The notes under the pieces were generated by a model. The model was not told the DNA's origin. It ran no database searches and saw nothing but the letters and a program-made list of their open reading frames with translations. Source: Parascedosporium putredinis (Eukaryota; Ascomycota; Sordariomycetes; Microascales; Microascaceae). From it: DNA of 64,000 nt. The DNA is taken from assembly GCA_949357655.1 (NCBI GenBank), contig CASHTG010000017.1, positions 806,001-870,000 on the forward strand, in the 5' to 3' direction. Shown here one piece after another: positions 25,301 through 38,663 of the stretch (its first letter is position 1; every line of letters starts with the position of its first letter). A program made the position numbers and the translations under genes.

Positions 25301-28295
25301 ACACGTCGAAGGCTGAGCAGTCCGTCACCATGGGCAGGCTCTTGAGGATGCTGAGAACAATGTGCTGGACAAAGAAATAGCGGTACTCGACAACCTCGTG
25401 CCCATGCTCGACCCACTCCACCTTTTGCCGGATTCGATCCTCGTAGAGGCCAAGGACAAAGAGCTTGCCCTCGATGATGGTTCCAAGGAGGCCGGTGCGG
25501 AGAAATTCGGGCTCGACCGGCGTCGGGGTGGGCTCGCCGGGGTCGAACTTGTACGGTCGGGCATGAAAGATTTGCTCCGTGTGTTTCGGGAGTGCCCAGA
25601 AGCCACCTGAAAGAGAGGGCGAATCGACCCAGATCTCTCCGACGGAGTAAGGCGAGGCGAGCAGGCCGCTTTCCGGGTCGACGACGGCGAGAGTGGCATC
25701 GGGAATGGGGTATCCGAACGCTCCCACGCGAACAGTGGTTGAGTCATCGGTGCCTTCTTTCCTAGCCTCGTCCCCTATCGCCACGACGACAACCTCGTTG
25801 CGTTTGAGAGCCTCCCGGTCGAGAAGTACCTCACCTAATTCGTTCTTAGCGCGATGCTCCGTGGTTGTTGTCGTTCCTCCTCCGAGCAAGCTACCAAACC
25901 CATTAGAAGGCTTTTCCTTCTCCCCCTCCTTCTCCTTCTCCTTGTCCTTGTCCTCCTCAGGCACGGACTCGGAATCGGAGCCGGTATTCAACTTGAGGGG
26001 CACACCCATGCGTTCCTCGCCACCGAGCCAATCTCGCACGCTGATCGCCATGCCGCCGTGCTCGGGAAGACAGAGCATAGGTGCCACCACCTCCCGGGCC
26101 CTGGAATTCCTCAGCGGGCGGAGCCACCTGTCGGCAAGCAGTTCGTGGAACTCGCAATTGACGCTCAGTGTGTCGATTAAGCAGAGCTTGACGGACTGGA
26201 AGTTGGGCTCTGAGCCCTTCTTGAAGTTCCTCGTCGCCATGGGGTCGGTTTGGTAATTTCGCACCGCGCGGTTCAGACCAGTGTAATCGGCAACCATCAG
26301 AGTGGCCCTGTGCTTGGTGATGAGGTGCGCGTACAGGCCTGGGACTTCAACGGCTCGGTTCTCCATCCAAACTGTCGTATGGCCGCCGTAGATGGCGAGG
26401 AGAACGCCGAGAATCATGCCGATGCCTTGCCGGGGGTCAAGGTACGATAGAATCGTTTCGCCAGTCGGCCCAGCAGCGATAAGCTTCCCATTTTTGTCCC
26501 GAAGCGAAGGGTTGAAGGTGTCCCCGGGGGCATTTCCTGGGACGGTAGACACGATGGCGCTGAGACAGGCCATCTGGTGCATAATGGTGCGATGGCTTAG
26601 GACGACACCGCGGTTGTCACCCGTGGGGGCGCGCGAAAACTCAATGTAGGCGAGGTCGGGGACGGAAAGGGGGTACATCATCCTTCTTCTTAGGGTGGAA
26701 GCTACCGAACTCGTTCGTCTTCCACCACTCGACGCCCTTGGGCCAGGTGAGCTTCTGGGTAGTGATGTCGCGTTGGAACGCCTTGAGGTTGTTGTCCGTC
26801 GTCAGGGCTAAATGGGCCTGGGTCGAAGTCAGGATAAAGTTGAGCTTATTATAGTCCTGCAGGTCGTTGATGGGAACGGCTACGACGCCTGCGATAAAGC
26901 AGCCAAGAAGGGCAATGGCGAAATCGATAATCTCGGTGTCTCGGTAAATGAGTGCAACCCTGTCACCGCGGTATAGCGTGCTCTTGTCCCGGATGACTTG
27001 CGCAACTTTTTCGGCGCGCGACGCAAACTTGTCCCAGGTGATGGTGCCGATTTCCTTGCCTTTGCTGTCTAGGACCCAAAACGCCGAGGTCTTGGGGTGG
27101 TCTTGCCGCGGTGTCGCAAGACGGCGGCGATATTATCGAATCTTGACATTTGGACGGTGTTATCGTGAGGATCGTAGATGGCGAACGGAACCTCGCGAGG
27201 TTCCAGGGAAGCTGGTACTCGAGCATCTCGGGAGGTGGCAGGTCGTTGGTCGTGAGCATCGGCGGCGCCATGGCGGCGGTGGGGAGAAGGCCTCATTGGC
27301 GGAGTATCGGTGGGGGCCGCCATAGTCGTCGGCGGTGTTTTGATCGTAGGCTTGCTGGCCCGCGAAATCGGAGAAGAACTGCTGGGAGTTTAGCAGGGTT
27401 TGGCTCCTGCCCGGGTTAGGCTGGGAGTCATGGCCCATGTACGCGCCGTGCTGTTCCGGGTTGAAAGCATAGTCCCCAGACACCATGGTCTCGGTCCTTG
27501 TGGACGGTTCATTGGGGTAAGGAGAGGGCGTGGCTATGAATAGGGAATCGTGAGGGCTGCGGAGGTTCGGTTGCTGCTCCGCAATGGGCCCGCCTGGGCG
27601 TAGTAAGCCGGCCGGGGCGTGGTCAGAAGATCCATACGAGACAGGCCTGTGCTGACTGAATGCCGAGGATGGGCGGTACTCGGAGCTCGGGCTGGCCGGA
27701 CCAGAGACATTGCCTGCTAGGGCTGCAAAGGCGGTGACCCGGTGGCCGTCGCTCACGGAATGGTGCGATGCGCTGTCGGGGGAGTGTATACGGAGACCGC
27801 CGCGGGGATCGACGAGGGGCGGAGAGCTTACGGCGGGAGCGCCGAGGTACTGGGAGAGCAGCTGGGCCCGCCGTTTATTGTAGCTGGGAGATTGAGGTCA
27901 GAAGTTAGCTTGGGGGTCGCGGGGAATGGACTCGCGGTTGATGGGGAAGATCGGTACCCTTTCTCGGTGATGTCGCCTTCCTGCAGAAACGAAAAGCAAA
28001 GGTTAGCGAGGCGCGTTTAGCACACCAAATAGCAAGAAAGACAAGCAGTCGGCCTTGTGCACCCGGTCATGGCCAGCTTGACCGCTTTCGCGGCGGGGAT
28101 TCGAGCACTCTGCTCATGACGTGATGGGGTCACCGAGTTTCAAACCCTCCCCGGCTCGAGACTATGGTGGGCCGAGTCGCAATTTGCCTAGGTGGCGGGA
28201 GAGGGCGGGGGATCACCACAAAATGGACTTGCCTCGAGTTCTCTTTCTAATTCCTGCAGCTTTTCTTCAAGCTCGGGGTTCCTAGCGTCGGCCAT
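22308..28295 (-). CDS. CPS1: DIP2/Cps1-type double adenylate-forming protein
   Basis: Large fungal homologue of Disco-interacting protein 2, known as Cps1 in Cochliobolus. It has an N-terminal DMAP1-binding motif followed by two AMP-binding (acyl-CoA-synthetase-like) domains. Exon 1 28295-28233 codes PELEEKLQELERELE. A 23-base exon at 27980-27958 codes EGDITEKG. Exon 3 runs 27883-23289, and exon 4 23198-22308. A Ser/Pro/Gln linker follows the DMAP1 motif. Domain 1 has RFDNIAAVLRHRG and the phosphate-binding APTGDNRGVVLSHRTIM. Domain 2 begins near 24880 (FDQKIAAVAVYLKNKIRVRAGDHV). The C-terminus is a long Gln/Pro/Ser-rich tail ending at 22308. The reading is broken by about seven one-base losses: 27281-27284, 27206-27208, 27094-27097, 26669-26673, about 23580, 23561-23563 and 23042-23045. 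Expected length is about 1850 residues. Its substrate is not established here. Confidence 0.9.
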
Positions 28296-31200
28296 GGCGA
28301 GATCATCAAGGCCCCTGTGCGAGGCGGTTTGCCGTTTCTCCTCGGCTTGCAAAGGTGAGAGTTTGGCGGTGTCTGCTCGTGCTCGGGTGGGCGTCAACCC
28401 CAACAAGGACCGCGCGCCCGGGTCGTGGGTAGGTTTTTCGTGCTTCCGTAATTTTGTTTCCCTTCTTCTTCGTCCCTCCCCCGGAATCTTGTGGCCAGGA
28501 GTTGCAGCGGCGGTTAGTAGGCGCCCGGGGAATTTCTAGGTGCCGGTTAGGATAAGGAGTTCAAGTGCGCATCCCAGAAAAAGAAAGAAAAACCCCAAAA
28601 CCAAAAGACAAGAGGTAGAATTTCACGTCATGCGGGGATCAAGTCTGCGCTTGGTGGAGAAGAGGCCGCTGGCACTAAAAGGGATCCACGGCCGGATTTT
28701 AAGTGCTCGGTTCAATGGCAGGGTACATAAGAGAGCGGGCCAAGCCAGCAGAGGCCGGGCAGGGAGCTGCTGGAATGAAAGGGCTCAATCAACAATCCAG
28801 ACTAGAGTTCCAAGAGCCGCGCCAAAGGATTTCCACGCCCAGGGCCAGAATGTGAGCGGGAGTGTGAGTGTGAGTCTGAGTCGGTGTCTCCAAATCGAAA
28901 TCGGATCTGAAGTTTCAGGGCTTCGTGACGTAGTGGCGGGGAAGGGATATGATACGGGCAGGAAGAACAGGGAAACCCAAGTGCACAAAAGAAGGGTCTA
29001 TACGAAGCAGGAGAACGAACAGGGCAACTCTGATCTTCCCGAACGTCTCGTCATTGGGCTGGCTGATGGAGGGGTCAAGCTCGGGGCAGGGATCAGTGAT
29101 GCATCCACACACTCGATTTGGACCAAATTCTCAAATGGCGCTTTGTTGCCTCTCGTGTTCAGTCAAAGTGGACTGCTGAATGCTCAATTGATCCACCATC
29201 CACCAGCGACCAATTTCGCCGGGTCCCACTTGACCTTGCTCACCTGCAGTAGCAGCAGCCTCCCAAAGAACCTCAACCTCAAACTGCGAGTAGGACAATG
29301 CGCGCAGCCTTTTGTTGTCGCGGTTTGTGAAAGGCCACTATCATCATTCGAGCTAGTGTAAACGGAATTGGCCAAATTCGAGCCTTGCGCTTGCCTGGGC
29401 CGTCCCAATTTTACCCATTTAGCATTGCTAAACTACAAAGACCCTTTAGGCCTTTGAGTCTTTTTATGTCCTTTAGGTCTAGGCCGGGCCGGTGCTACTA
29501 TTATCTTGAACACTCAGCATCGAGCCAACTGGTTGCAGTTCCTGACGCTATCGCAAGCCACCCCCTCACCGAACCAGTTGGCCGCCGCGGGCCTGAGCAC
29601 CGTCACAAGCGCTACATGTACTTGAAGAAAAGCAAGCAAGCAAAAAAAAAAAAAAAAAAAGAAACCCAGTGCCGTGATGAGAAAAGTAGCCAAGCGGAGA
29701 GGGGCAGGCCGTTTGAACACTTGTCCTATCGCATGATTCGGAGGTTTCCATCCCAGCGGGATTTTCGAGTCAAGGTTGCGCGGCCGCACCTCGAGACAAT
29801 GCCATCAAGTTGATACGCCAATTCATCCGGACAAGGGCTTCGACTGGCGGATCAACGGACACGCAGGCGAATTTCCATTGATGCGCGACCATCAATATTC
29901 GATGCCCCAGCGCTGCCAAGGCCTAGATCCATCGGGAACGGGTACTTGTACGAGCTGCTGAGGAACGGACTACAAGACGATCTCAGCCCAGCTCTTGCTC
30001 GTTTGCGTCTTTAGTCTCCATGATGAGTAAGTGGTCAAGTAGTGATGAGCGATGATACAGGCGGTACGAAGTATGTACGCCGCTCAATCCTCCCGGGAGT
30101 CGGTGGAGATTTCCCAAAGGGCGAGGGCCACTGATCTAGTTTGCCCCCATCAGACGAGCCAATTGATCTGGGATGGCTTGACTAGATACATCTACGGACG
30201 GAGATGAGGTTGTTCTGTGTATTGAGCTCGATGCCATTGCCCCGACGTTGCCGGACAGCGGATTGCCATAAATCGGCGTGGGTCCATGAACGGTCAATGG
30301 AGACCTTTGCCTCTTCCCCACGTCGCTTCTTACCTCTTATTCATGCCGCTTGGCCGCCTCCAGTCCCCCCTCACCCCACCACCTGCAGAGGATGCTCTTC
30401 GACAAGAGTAGATGTACAACCTTGTCGAACCGTGCTCCTTCCTCCAGGGATGTCCTCATGGGCTGGTCAACGGGGTACGGTATAATACTAGTATTTGACC
30501 ATTCCGTCCCATGTGCACCCCGCTTTCAACTTCCCACACCCAACTCCCACCAACACCAGCGCACACACACGCGCCTCCTAGTCGCCCTCTCGCTCCATAT
30601 CCGCATTCAGCGCCCGCACCAGCAACTTGAGGCTTGCTTCGACTGTACCTGACCTTAGCTCAGCTTGGCTGGCAAGCCACGCAGACACATTTGGACGCCA
30701 GACTGGACTGGACGACGCACGACAAGTACTTGTAGATGCTAGCCATGAAGGAACAGGATCAACTTCCGGCCTGCTCAGTTCTTTCCAGCCGTCGTTGACA
30801 TTTTACATTCCACAATTCGAAATTAAACATGAAACCGTCCGGGTATGCGGCCCTTGGCGTGTCGCCATCCGGCTGGTGGCGGCTGATCTTCACCTATCGA
30901 CGAGGTTAAAGAGCCAGAAAAAGAAGGAAAAAAGGCCATGACTACCGCCCTTTACAATCTGTGGATACAACGAAGTAGTACACGTTGTATTGAGAAACAA
31001 GTTTTTGTTTTTTCTCTGGTCTTGGGCTGACAAGGACGAATCCCGCCTATGGTTGATTTATCGCCTCTTAATAGGCAATAATATCGTCCCCCATAAGGTG
31101 GGCGGGCGCGCGGTCAAATCTGGTCAGAGCCTGATGTCGTCACTGCGTCGCATTTTGTTTTCATGTGTACTTATCCCTCACCTACTTGAAGACGTCTCCA

Positions 31201-32171
31201 AGATTCACTGCAAGAATAACAGGACCACTTCACGAGTGCTCGTGTTGTACAAAGGCCGTTTTCATTTCAACACCTGGACGCTCAAGCAGCCAAAGTAAGC
31301 GCAACAACGCTTGGGGCTCTGGGCGGAAGATGTTGATCAACAATGCTTGTCAAGGCTCCCTTTCGGGCAAGCAGAAAGAACTTTAAAAGCTTCTTTGAGG
31401 TTGAAGAATCCAGCGTCCTATTTTTAGCACCTGCGCCTTGAAGAATGGAATTGGACGCCGTCTCGGCCTCGGCCATTGTTCCATTCATCTACGAGCCTTT
31501 CTGGCGTTTTGCATTCTTATACCAAGATTCCATCAATATATCGAGAGATATGATTCCGTGCTTCGGGGAATCAGCCCAGTCTCGCCAGCCCTACCGCTTA
31601 TCCCCCTGCCTTGGCAGCGAAAACAAGCCCTCGAATCTATTTCGAGCCTTGCCCATGGCTGGGCACTGTGAGATCCAATGAAGTCTAGAAAACGCATATG
31701 GGCAGCCTTGGAAAATGCTAGGAGATTGAAAGAGAATAAATAATAGCGTCCCGGGAGATTACTTGAGCGCATCTAGAGCTTCAAGTGACATGCACTGCCC
31801 GGCTCTTTGGTATGATGTGCGCCACATTCTTGTGCCGATGGGATTTGCTTTGCCGTGCCTAGTGAGGGATCTCTTTGGGTCATCGCCTTTGGCGTCAAAG
31901 AGATGGATGGGATCTCAAAAGAGCCGGGTTCAGATGGGAGAGAACAAGGCGTTTGAGAAGCCAGGCATATAAGCTCACGGGCGTTGCCTCCAACCGACGA
32001 CCGTCAAGGCAGAACGGCATAACAAGACAGCAGTGCCAGTCTCTGAGCCAAGAAGCTTGCGACGACTATATGCCAAAACGACGAACAGTACTCGAGTTTC
32101 ACGAGTTGGTCCCCCATATTCTAGCTGTGCTACCTTTCGAACCGACATCCCCTTCAGGAACCCCAATCGCC
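28296..32171. other. 3.9 kb intergenic, no supported gene
   Basis: Promoter of the Cps1 gene at the left. A 273-codon open frame at 28540-29361 (+) has no motif and ordinary non-coding composition. A run of 19 A lies at 29642-29660. Nothing else stands out up to the hypothetical gene. Confidence 0.5.
29642..29660. repeat. poly-A tract, 19 A
   Basis: Uninterrupted A run in intergenic DNA, preceded by an AAGCAAGCAAGC stretch. Confidence 0.95.
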
Positions 32172-34185
32172 ATGCCATCCCAAGCCTGGACCTCCTGGGG
32201 GACCGCGTGGCCTGGGAAGACAGAGTCCGACGAACTTGAGGAGCAGGACTGGCCGCCTTTTATCAACTTTAACGGCGAATCCCAGGCTATCGATCCCGCG
32301 TTATTCGGCTTACCCAGCGACATTCAACTAGCACCCGAGGCCGTGGATAACCAGGACCCTATGAACCCAGGACTGTTATTGAAGGAAGATCCCATTTCAG
32401 ATGTAGAGACGAACCAATTTCAGTCATCTTCCTGTCCTTCAACCCAAAGCTACATCCAAACCCAGCCTATCCCCAGTGTTGGTGGAGCCGCACCTCTTCG
32501 CGGCAGTATCGGTGCGTACTGCACCAGCCCTGCGCTAAACTCCGCTCCGATCTCGAACGTCACCACTAACATATCCGACAGTACCCTCTCGCTTGGGACG
32601 CCGTGGGATACTCTTGACCTCCCCAGCATGCCCACGTCCGACGCTCTAGATTTACTCGAAACCCAGTACACGCTACCTCTTGTTGGCAATGACCCTGGTA
32701 TGCCACCAAGCTCTCCGTTGCCAGCTTGAGCCCGCATCAGGGAGCGACGCCATTCTCTCTCCGGCGCGTCCAGTCTGCCGAGCTAGGCCTGAGTGCGCTG
32801 GCTGATCGACTTATTGCCGGCGGCCAACCCGACCAGGCCGGTCAAGCCTGGCAGCAGCCCGCTTTCACATCTGCTCCCTCGGCAACCCCGCAAGAGCTAC
32901 CTGGACGCCTTCCAACCATGAGCCCCGCTAGCTTCTCTGGCCGGAGGAGCAGTGTCTTTTCGCGTGATCAGACGACAACACCCCAGGCCCATGATCACAT
33001 GTATAGGCAACTATCCCAGCCCCTAGGAGCGTGGGGCCCGCCTGGCCAGCCTGATCTCTTCACCTATACTAAATACGGTGAGTGGAGCCCCTGGATACGT
33101 TTGAACAGAAAGGACGCCGCGTACTACATGACCAATTTGACCAAGTCCCAAGGTCGCAGACTCCAGATATGGATCCAGAGTTGTCCAGCCCCCTGGTTGA
33201 AGAGATATCCACACGAGCTGTCGAGCAAGTGCCGGTGGGTAGATTGTCCAGCCCCCAATAACACGATCAAGAAGCCTTTCTACCGGGTGGCATTCGACGA
33301 GTGGCCTCGAGAAACCGGGCACGTCCGTGATCCATTCCATAACGCAGGGTACATGCATCTCTACTGCTTCGAGAGGCTATTTGACCTCTTTGAGATTGTG
33401 GAGCTCGGCTGGGCGGACGCCGACGTGCGAAATTTTCCCTTGGAGGAACGCAATCACACGGCCCTTACCTTTGACTTTGCAGAGCTTAAAGATGCGTATC
33501 AAATCTGGTTTGAGAACCAGCGTGTGGTCTATCACCAGCATCTAGTTCAAGTCTGCGGGGGCCGTCGAGGAGCCCAGCGCCGCACCATCCAAGAGTCCGA
33601 TCGGCTGTGGTCGGTGCTTACGGAAAAGGCGCTGCAGCTTTCCCCAAGCATCGGATCGAGGCGTGGAAAAAGGTCGGGGGCAACTCGCCTCTCATGCATC
33701 GGGGCAATCTTAAGAGAAGCATCGAGTTTGACCAGAGGCGCCTTGCGGAAAAGAGGATCGCACGGTGTCTTGTCGAGGAAGAGGAGGAGGAGGATGCATT
33801 GGGGGAGATCGTCGTCAATACCGACTCCGACATGTTTGAAATTAGGGTCGCGGGTGAGGGCATGGCAAGACCAACACGCGGTCAGGCAGCACTGCTAGGA
33901 CCCTCGGCAAACCCGAGACGAGGCATGGGAAGTTGGCCAAACAAGATAGGAGCCTGGGGGAATACCAGTACGCCCGCTTTCATAGAGCTAGATGGCGACG
34001 TGGGCGCAAACGTGCCCGTCGGCGAGGTCCCATCCCACGAGCCGCGGGGGCGAAAGAGACGGGCGGAGGATGATGAGGAAGATGGAGAGCAATATAGGTC
34101 TCGCGCAGCGTGGATTCCATCCTCCGGAAGCCTAAGAGACCCACCTGGAGAAAGCCAGGTTAAGGGACCCCGCGGTTGTAGATGA
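32172..34185 (+). CDS. conserved fungal protein of unknown function with Cys/His cluster
   Basis: Function unknown. ATG 32172 (TCGCC context) is preferred over the in-frame ATG 32070. The first 180 residues are acidic and Ser/Pro-rich with an IDPALFGLP motif. The core carries YMTNLTKSQGRRLQIWIQSC, then PHELSSKCRWVDCPAPNNTI, then DPFHNAGYMHLYCFERLFDL. The Cys and His spacing (C, C-x4-C, H-x6-H-x2-C) suggests a metal-binding fold. I recall similar cores in many uncharacterised proteins of filamentous ascomycetes, but that is memory, not a search. The C-terminus has a Glu-rich run, an RGRKRRAEDDEE stretch that could be a nuclear signal, and stop 34183-34185. Frames shift near 32720-32730 and at 33639-33641 (TTT next to CCCC), each by one missing base. 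Confidence 0.75.
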
Positions 34186-37100
34186 TCTATCATTCGCGCC
34201 ATAGGCCGCAGTGTACCCTGCCTTTTCCTCGAGATATTTCCCGATTCCCACCCCTGAAGAGAAGAAAAGGATTGCTCAGCCGCGCTCGCCCAATCCTCCG
34301 TTAGCTTGATTGAAGAAAATACCATGCATCAGTAGATTCTACAGCCTACCCCTCCCCACAATGCCGTCTCTCTAGCCCCGTAGTTCCATGTAGGATTGGG
34401 AGATGATAGAGTCTATGGCTGGCTTGGGCCACCGCCGGATCACGCCGCTTGGGAAACTCCTTGTTTGTACATTGCCCCACGCGCGGCAGGACTCCTTGCG
34501 GTACATGTAGGGTGCGACGCAACACCAACATAGTCTTGAATGTAGTGCACTTGTTGAGGGTGTGTTTGAGTGAGAGGCTGCTGGTTTGCCCGAGAAGCAA
34601 GGGAAAGCCGTTGATTCACGTCCGTTGAACCCGCGAACGAAAGCAAGGTTGAGACTCGTAGCCAACACCAAGGATTCATCCTCCCTCTGTTGGATATACA
34701 CTATGCCCGTCGTTTCATTTTTTTCTTTTTCGTTTTAGCGGACACTCTCGGTCTAGCCTAGCCCTTTCCCCGCCCCCTCTTATTATTTACCTCATTCCCA
34801 TTCAACGGGTAGCTGCTGCCCTCGTCTTTGCAGACGCCTCTTGGTGGGCAAGCTGCTCCCCTTTCTTCTTCTTCCTTAAACCCCACCACCCCGTCGGCCA
34901 CTCCGAGTCTGCCGAGCTAGCATGACGTGGACCGTCAAAAGTCGAATGCCGGGGGACTGCCTTACGCCGCTTGTCTGCTTTTGGCGAGTTTCGATGGAGG
35001 GGCGAGAGAAGTCAGTAGAGCGTGGCCCGAGCTTTTATCGAGCCCCTTCCTTTTGAGACATTTCACGACATCGGGGGTTTTATTACGGCGAAGCATTCAC
35101 AGGGCTTCCGTTCCTAGCAATGACGGGCGGGCGTAGCGTCCTCGTTGGCAATAAAGCGCAACGACTAAGAAGTGGGCAGATGGACTAGAAGTCCTACTTG
35201 TACTAATCTAGAGGCAAAAAACGAACCGGGGTCATGGGGGTTGAAAGGCGTGGATGGAATAGATCCTTTTGAGAACATGTCTAGATCTCAAAGGCATGAG
35301 AGGACACCAATTGCAAACTTATAGGGGATTTTGTGTGTCGCCTGGAAGAGTGGTTGGATCAGATCGCCTACTAAGATGACGTAGATTGGGGTCGACTTCC
35401 AGGGCATCAAGCAACCTGATAAACAGCGCTCTTCTGATAGATGGCATCAACTGAATATTCAATGTTGGGACGAACATTCTCGGGGATCCTGAAATTGACT
35501 GGTAGCATTTACGATTGACCGGCCGAACTCATGAATTGGACTACACTTTGTTTTTCAAAAGGAAGGAGAGACAGAAAAATAAGAAGGAAAAATAGAAAAA
35601 GGAAAGGGAAGGAAACACCAAAGCTCCTTCGTTGAAGGAGCTTGCAGGGAATTACGTCGCGGGTTTGTATCCTCTCCCATCGCAAATGTCCTTGGGATCA
35701 ATGTTGGGAACGGCCTAGCTTCGAGGTGGGAGGTGGTGGCACAACATACTCTTCACTTTTGGCCTCGATACTGGCGATCTCAAGGGCCAAGATAAGGCAA
35801 AGGAAGAGCTGAGTTACATTGATGCTCCCCGGCGCACGCACATCATCGACATATTCTTCGATGGAGGTGCAGCTCTGAGGGGTTGAGGTCGGGGTGAGGT
35901 CGGTATGTAGAGAAGGGGGGTCCCCGCTGCAGCTGGCCAGCAGAGACGCACATCCTGAACTGCAGCATGCGAGGTGTTGTTGCCTTGCAGCGGCGATTCC
36001 GAAGGGCTTCCGGCTATTATTATAGTGTACTTGGATCCGGATCGGTGGCAGGCGAGGATGCAGTGTTGCCGTGTCAAACGGACTCCCCAAGATTACCATC
36101 TGGTAGCGAAGTGCTCTGCCGCCCGCAGGTAAGGCCCATCAACCTTGTTGTTCCGTCGTTCGAGTAGTCGTTTCGCTGCCGTTTTATGACTTGCTCGCGA
36201 GAGAAGGCTTGCGCGCGCGCGTGGGGGATAAGGGGGAGGGGGCGATATTGGAGCTCTTGGGTGAATTGGGCCTGGAGGGTAATATTATTTCTCTCCTCCT
36301 GGCTGGTGCCTTGGGACCACTTCAACCGCATCTCCCGTACGAGTCGTGAGCGAGGGTACAAATACATGACCCCTTACCCTCCTTGAAGCAAGTGTCGTCG
36401 ACCCGGCTCGACATTGACGCATCGAGTGACTTCAACGAAGACAACTTGGTGGTAGCCTGTACGTCTCACACACTCGAGAGCCCTCAAAATTCCCGCTACC
36501 AAGCGATAGATTCCTTCTTCTCTGCTGGTCGAGTTGACTGTGGGCTGGGCAGGGCATTTCTCTCCAGCCGCTCTCTGTTGGGACAGACATCGGCCAGTAC
36601 ATCAAGGTAGCCTGGAGACTTCTCTTCACCGATCTGAAGCAGCTCCTGCCCCTTCCTCTTGTTGGTTCCACTCACCACATATCAACCTTCTCTTTCTACG
36701 TCCCTTTTCCGGTGCGTTTCATTTTAGAAAGAAAAAAAAGGACCAAGGACGAAACCAGTCGGAGCAACATACGAAGTAACTGGTGATAGTATTAACGACA
36801 AGATCGAGTCAAGCCCCCACCCGGCCCTCACGGCTTGCTCACGGCTTGCTCACGGACCCCTCTGAACGGCCCGGGATCCTCACCCTGTTGCACTGGTGGC
36901 AAGGGGTCTGAATCTCCATCGACCCAAACAATTGAGGCCAGTGCCCAGCCCACCTGTTCTCTCCCGGAAGTGTGCGAATTTTGGGGCTACTTCACTCCCG
37001 CTGCCGGCGCCGGGACCCTTCGGTGAACAAGCACCAGCTAGGTCTCAAGAAAGGGCTGGCAAAAAGGTGATGTGACAAGGTGGCTCAGCGGGCGATCAAC

Positions 37101-38663
37101 GAGGCGATCCATCAATTGATCAATCAATCACACCACCACCACCTCCTCGACATCGTTGCCATTGCCGTAATCATTACCCAGCCGTCTTGGAGCGACGTGC
37201 GTCAGGCACTGACCACTGGAACCACTGCGCCCCCTCTCCGAGCGAGCGAACGAACCGTCTTGTTGCAGAGCCCGGGTTCCTGGGAACAATCAAGTGATAC
37301 AGATTGCCAGAGGCGATTGCGATTCCGCCCGGCCAGAGCCAGGTTCCCGTCGTTCTTTTAGCGTCCTCCAAAGCCCCTTGCCACATTTCATGATCAGCTC
37401 CAGCTTTCAGCCAAAGCTAGACGGCGTTGCTGTACACTAGGCAAGTGGCAAGCATTGCCTTGGACTTGGCTATTTTCACCCAATCGATTTCTTCGCCCCG
37501 AACGTGGACGTGAGGGTGAGGAGAGACCATCGGTTGCTTTTCACCGAGCCGAAAAGAAGTCCTGAGCCCCAATCTGTCTGATTAGGACCTGATCGGGATT
37601 TCATCGACAACTTGAACCCTTCCATCACCTCCACATCAATATCCCTGCGTGCTCAGTTCACTCCAGCCCCAGCCTCTACTTGTCAACCCTTCCGCCTCCG
37701 CCAGTGTGGCCAAGTACACGCCAGCACCTGGCGCTAAAAAGAAGCCTCGACGACCAAAGTCAAGTTGACAAGCCACCGGGAAGCCTAGCCCCGCCTCTTG
37801 ACCGATCTGACTTGCCCAGTGTTCCTTTCCCGATCCCTTCAATTCCACTTGAATCCTTGGAACCTCCATCGAGCGCAAAGAGCCGTCGTCGTTTCAACCC
37901 GCCAGGCTGTCTAAAGTTCGTCCCAACAACCGTCCCATCTTGCTCAGAACCAACGCGCAGGGCTCAAAGCGAGCAAAGGTTGATACACCATTGGAACCAA
38001 CCTTGCATATACATTGCATATGTGCTCTTCTCAGGGGTAGACGCCCCTTGCACCCTATCAGCGTGACGCCGACCCTGTTCGAGTTGCATACAAAATATTG
38101 GCGTCGCCCACGATCCCGCTAAAACAGAAACCAGCCTTCTGCGGCTCTCTTCGTCCCCGAACAATTTGTTGTCTACACTAGCTTTGCGTCCATTTTCGAG
38201 CTCCCCCACTCCTCTTTTGATTCTTTCTACAAGTACGCTGAGAAGCTTGGACCTTGTGCTCCCCAAGCCACTGAGAGCTGGTCTTGGCCAGTGCAACGCT
38301 CTGCCGTCCACGATCCTGGACCAAGTGAAACTCGACTTCTCCACATCACTAGCGGCATTCCGCCATTAACCTTGACTCGGCCTGCCCTCCAAAGTCTGCT
38401 CGTTCCAAGGCTACGATCTCATCCACAATCTCTCGGTCTTGGTCGCAACTTGATTTTCTTTATGTTGCATCATCGCCATCCCCATCTCTCTTAATCCGCA
38501 GCCTCCCCGCATACTTTCCTGTCTCGCACAATTAGAGAGGGGACAACGTAAAAGTGATTTCCCTCTAGCTTCATCGCAACCAAGCCTGTATCGGTGTGGT
38601 TTTCAGCCCGGCGTCTCTCGAGAGGAGAGTGGCCGCTTCCCGTGGACGGACACCTTTCATCAC
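34186..38663. other. 4.5 kb intergenic, no supported gene
   Basis: Short frames on both strands without motifs. The minus-strand frame at 35698-36099 (133 codons, end EEYVVPPPPTSK) has mildly coding-like composition but no partner exon. A 12-base repeat (CGGCTTGCTCA, two and a half copies) lies at about 36829-36855. The right end is the promoter and 5' UTR of PDE1. Confidence 0.5.

Noticed and set aside
22308..28295. Interpretation of the Cps1 gene as a pseudogene
   Set aside because: All breaks are single-base run-length changes and the flanking protein is otherwise well preserved; the same error type hits essential genes throughout the window.
28540..29361. 273-codon open frame on the plus strand
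   Set aside because: No motif, no fungal codon bias, mixed Arg/Ser-rich translation and no conserved start context; most likely chance openness near the Cps1 promoter.
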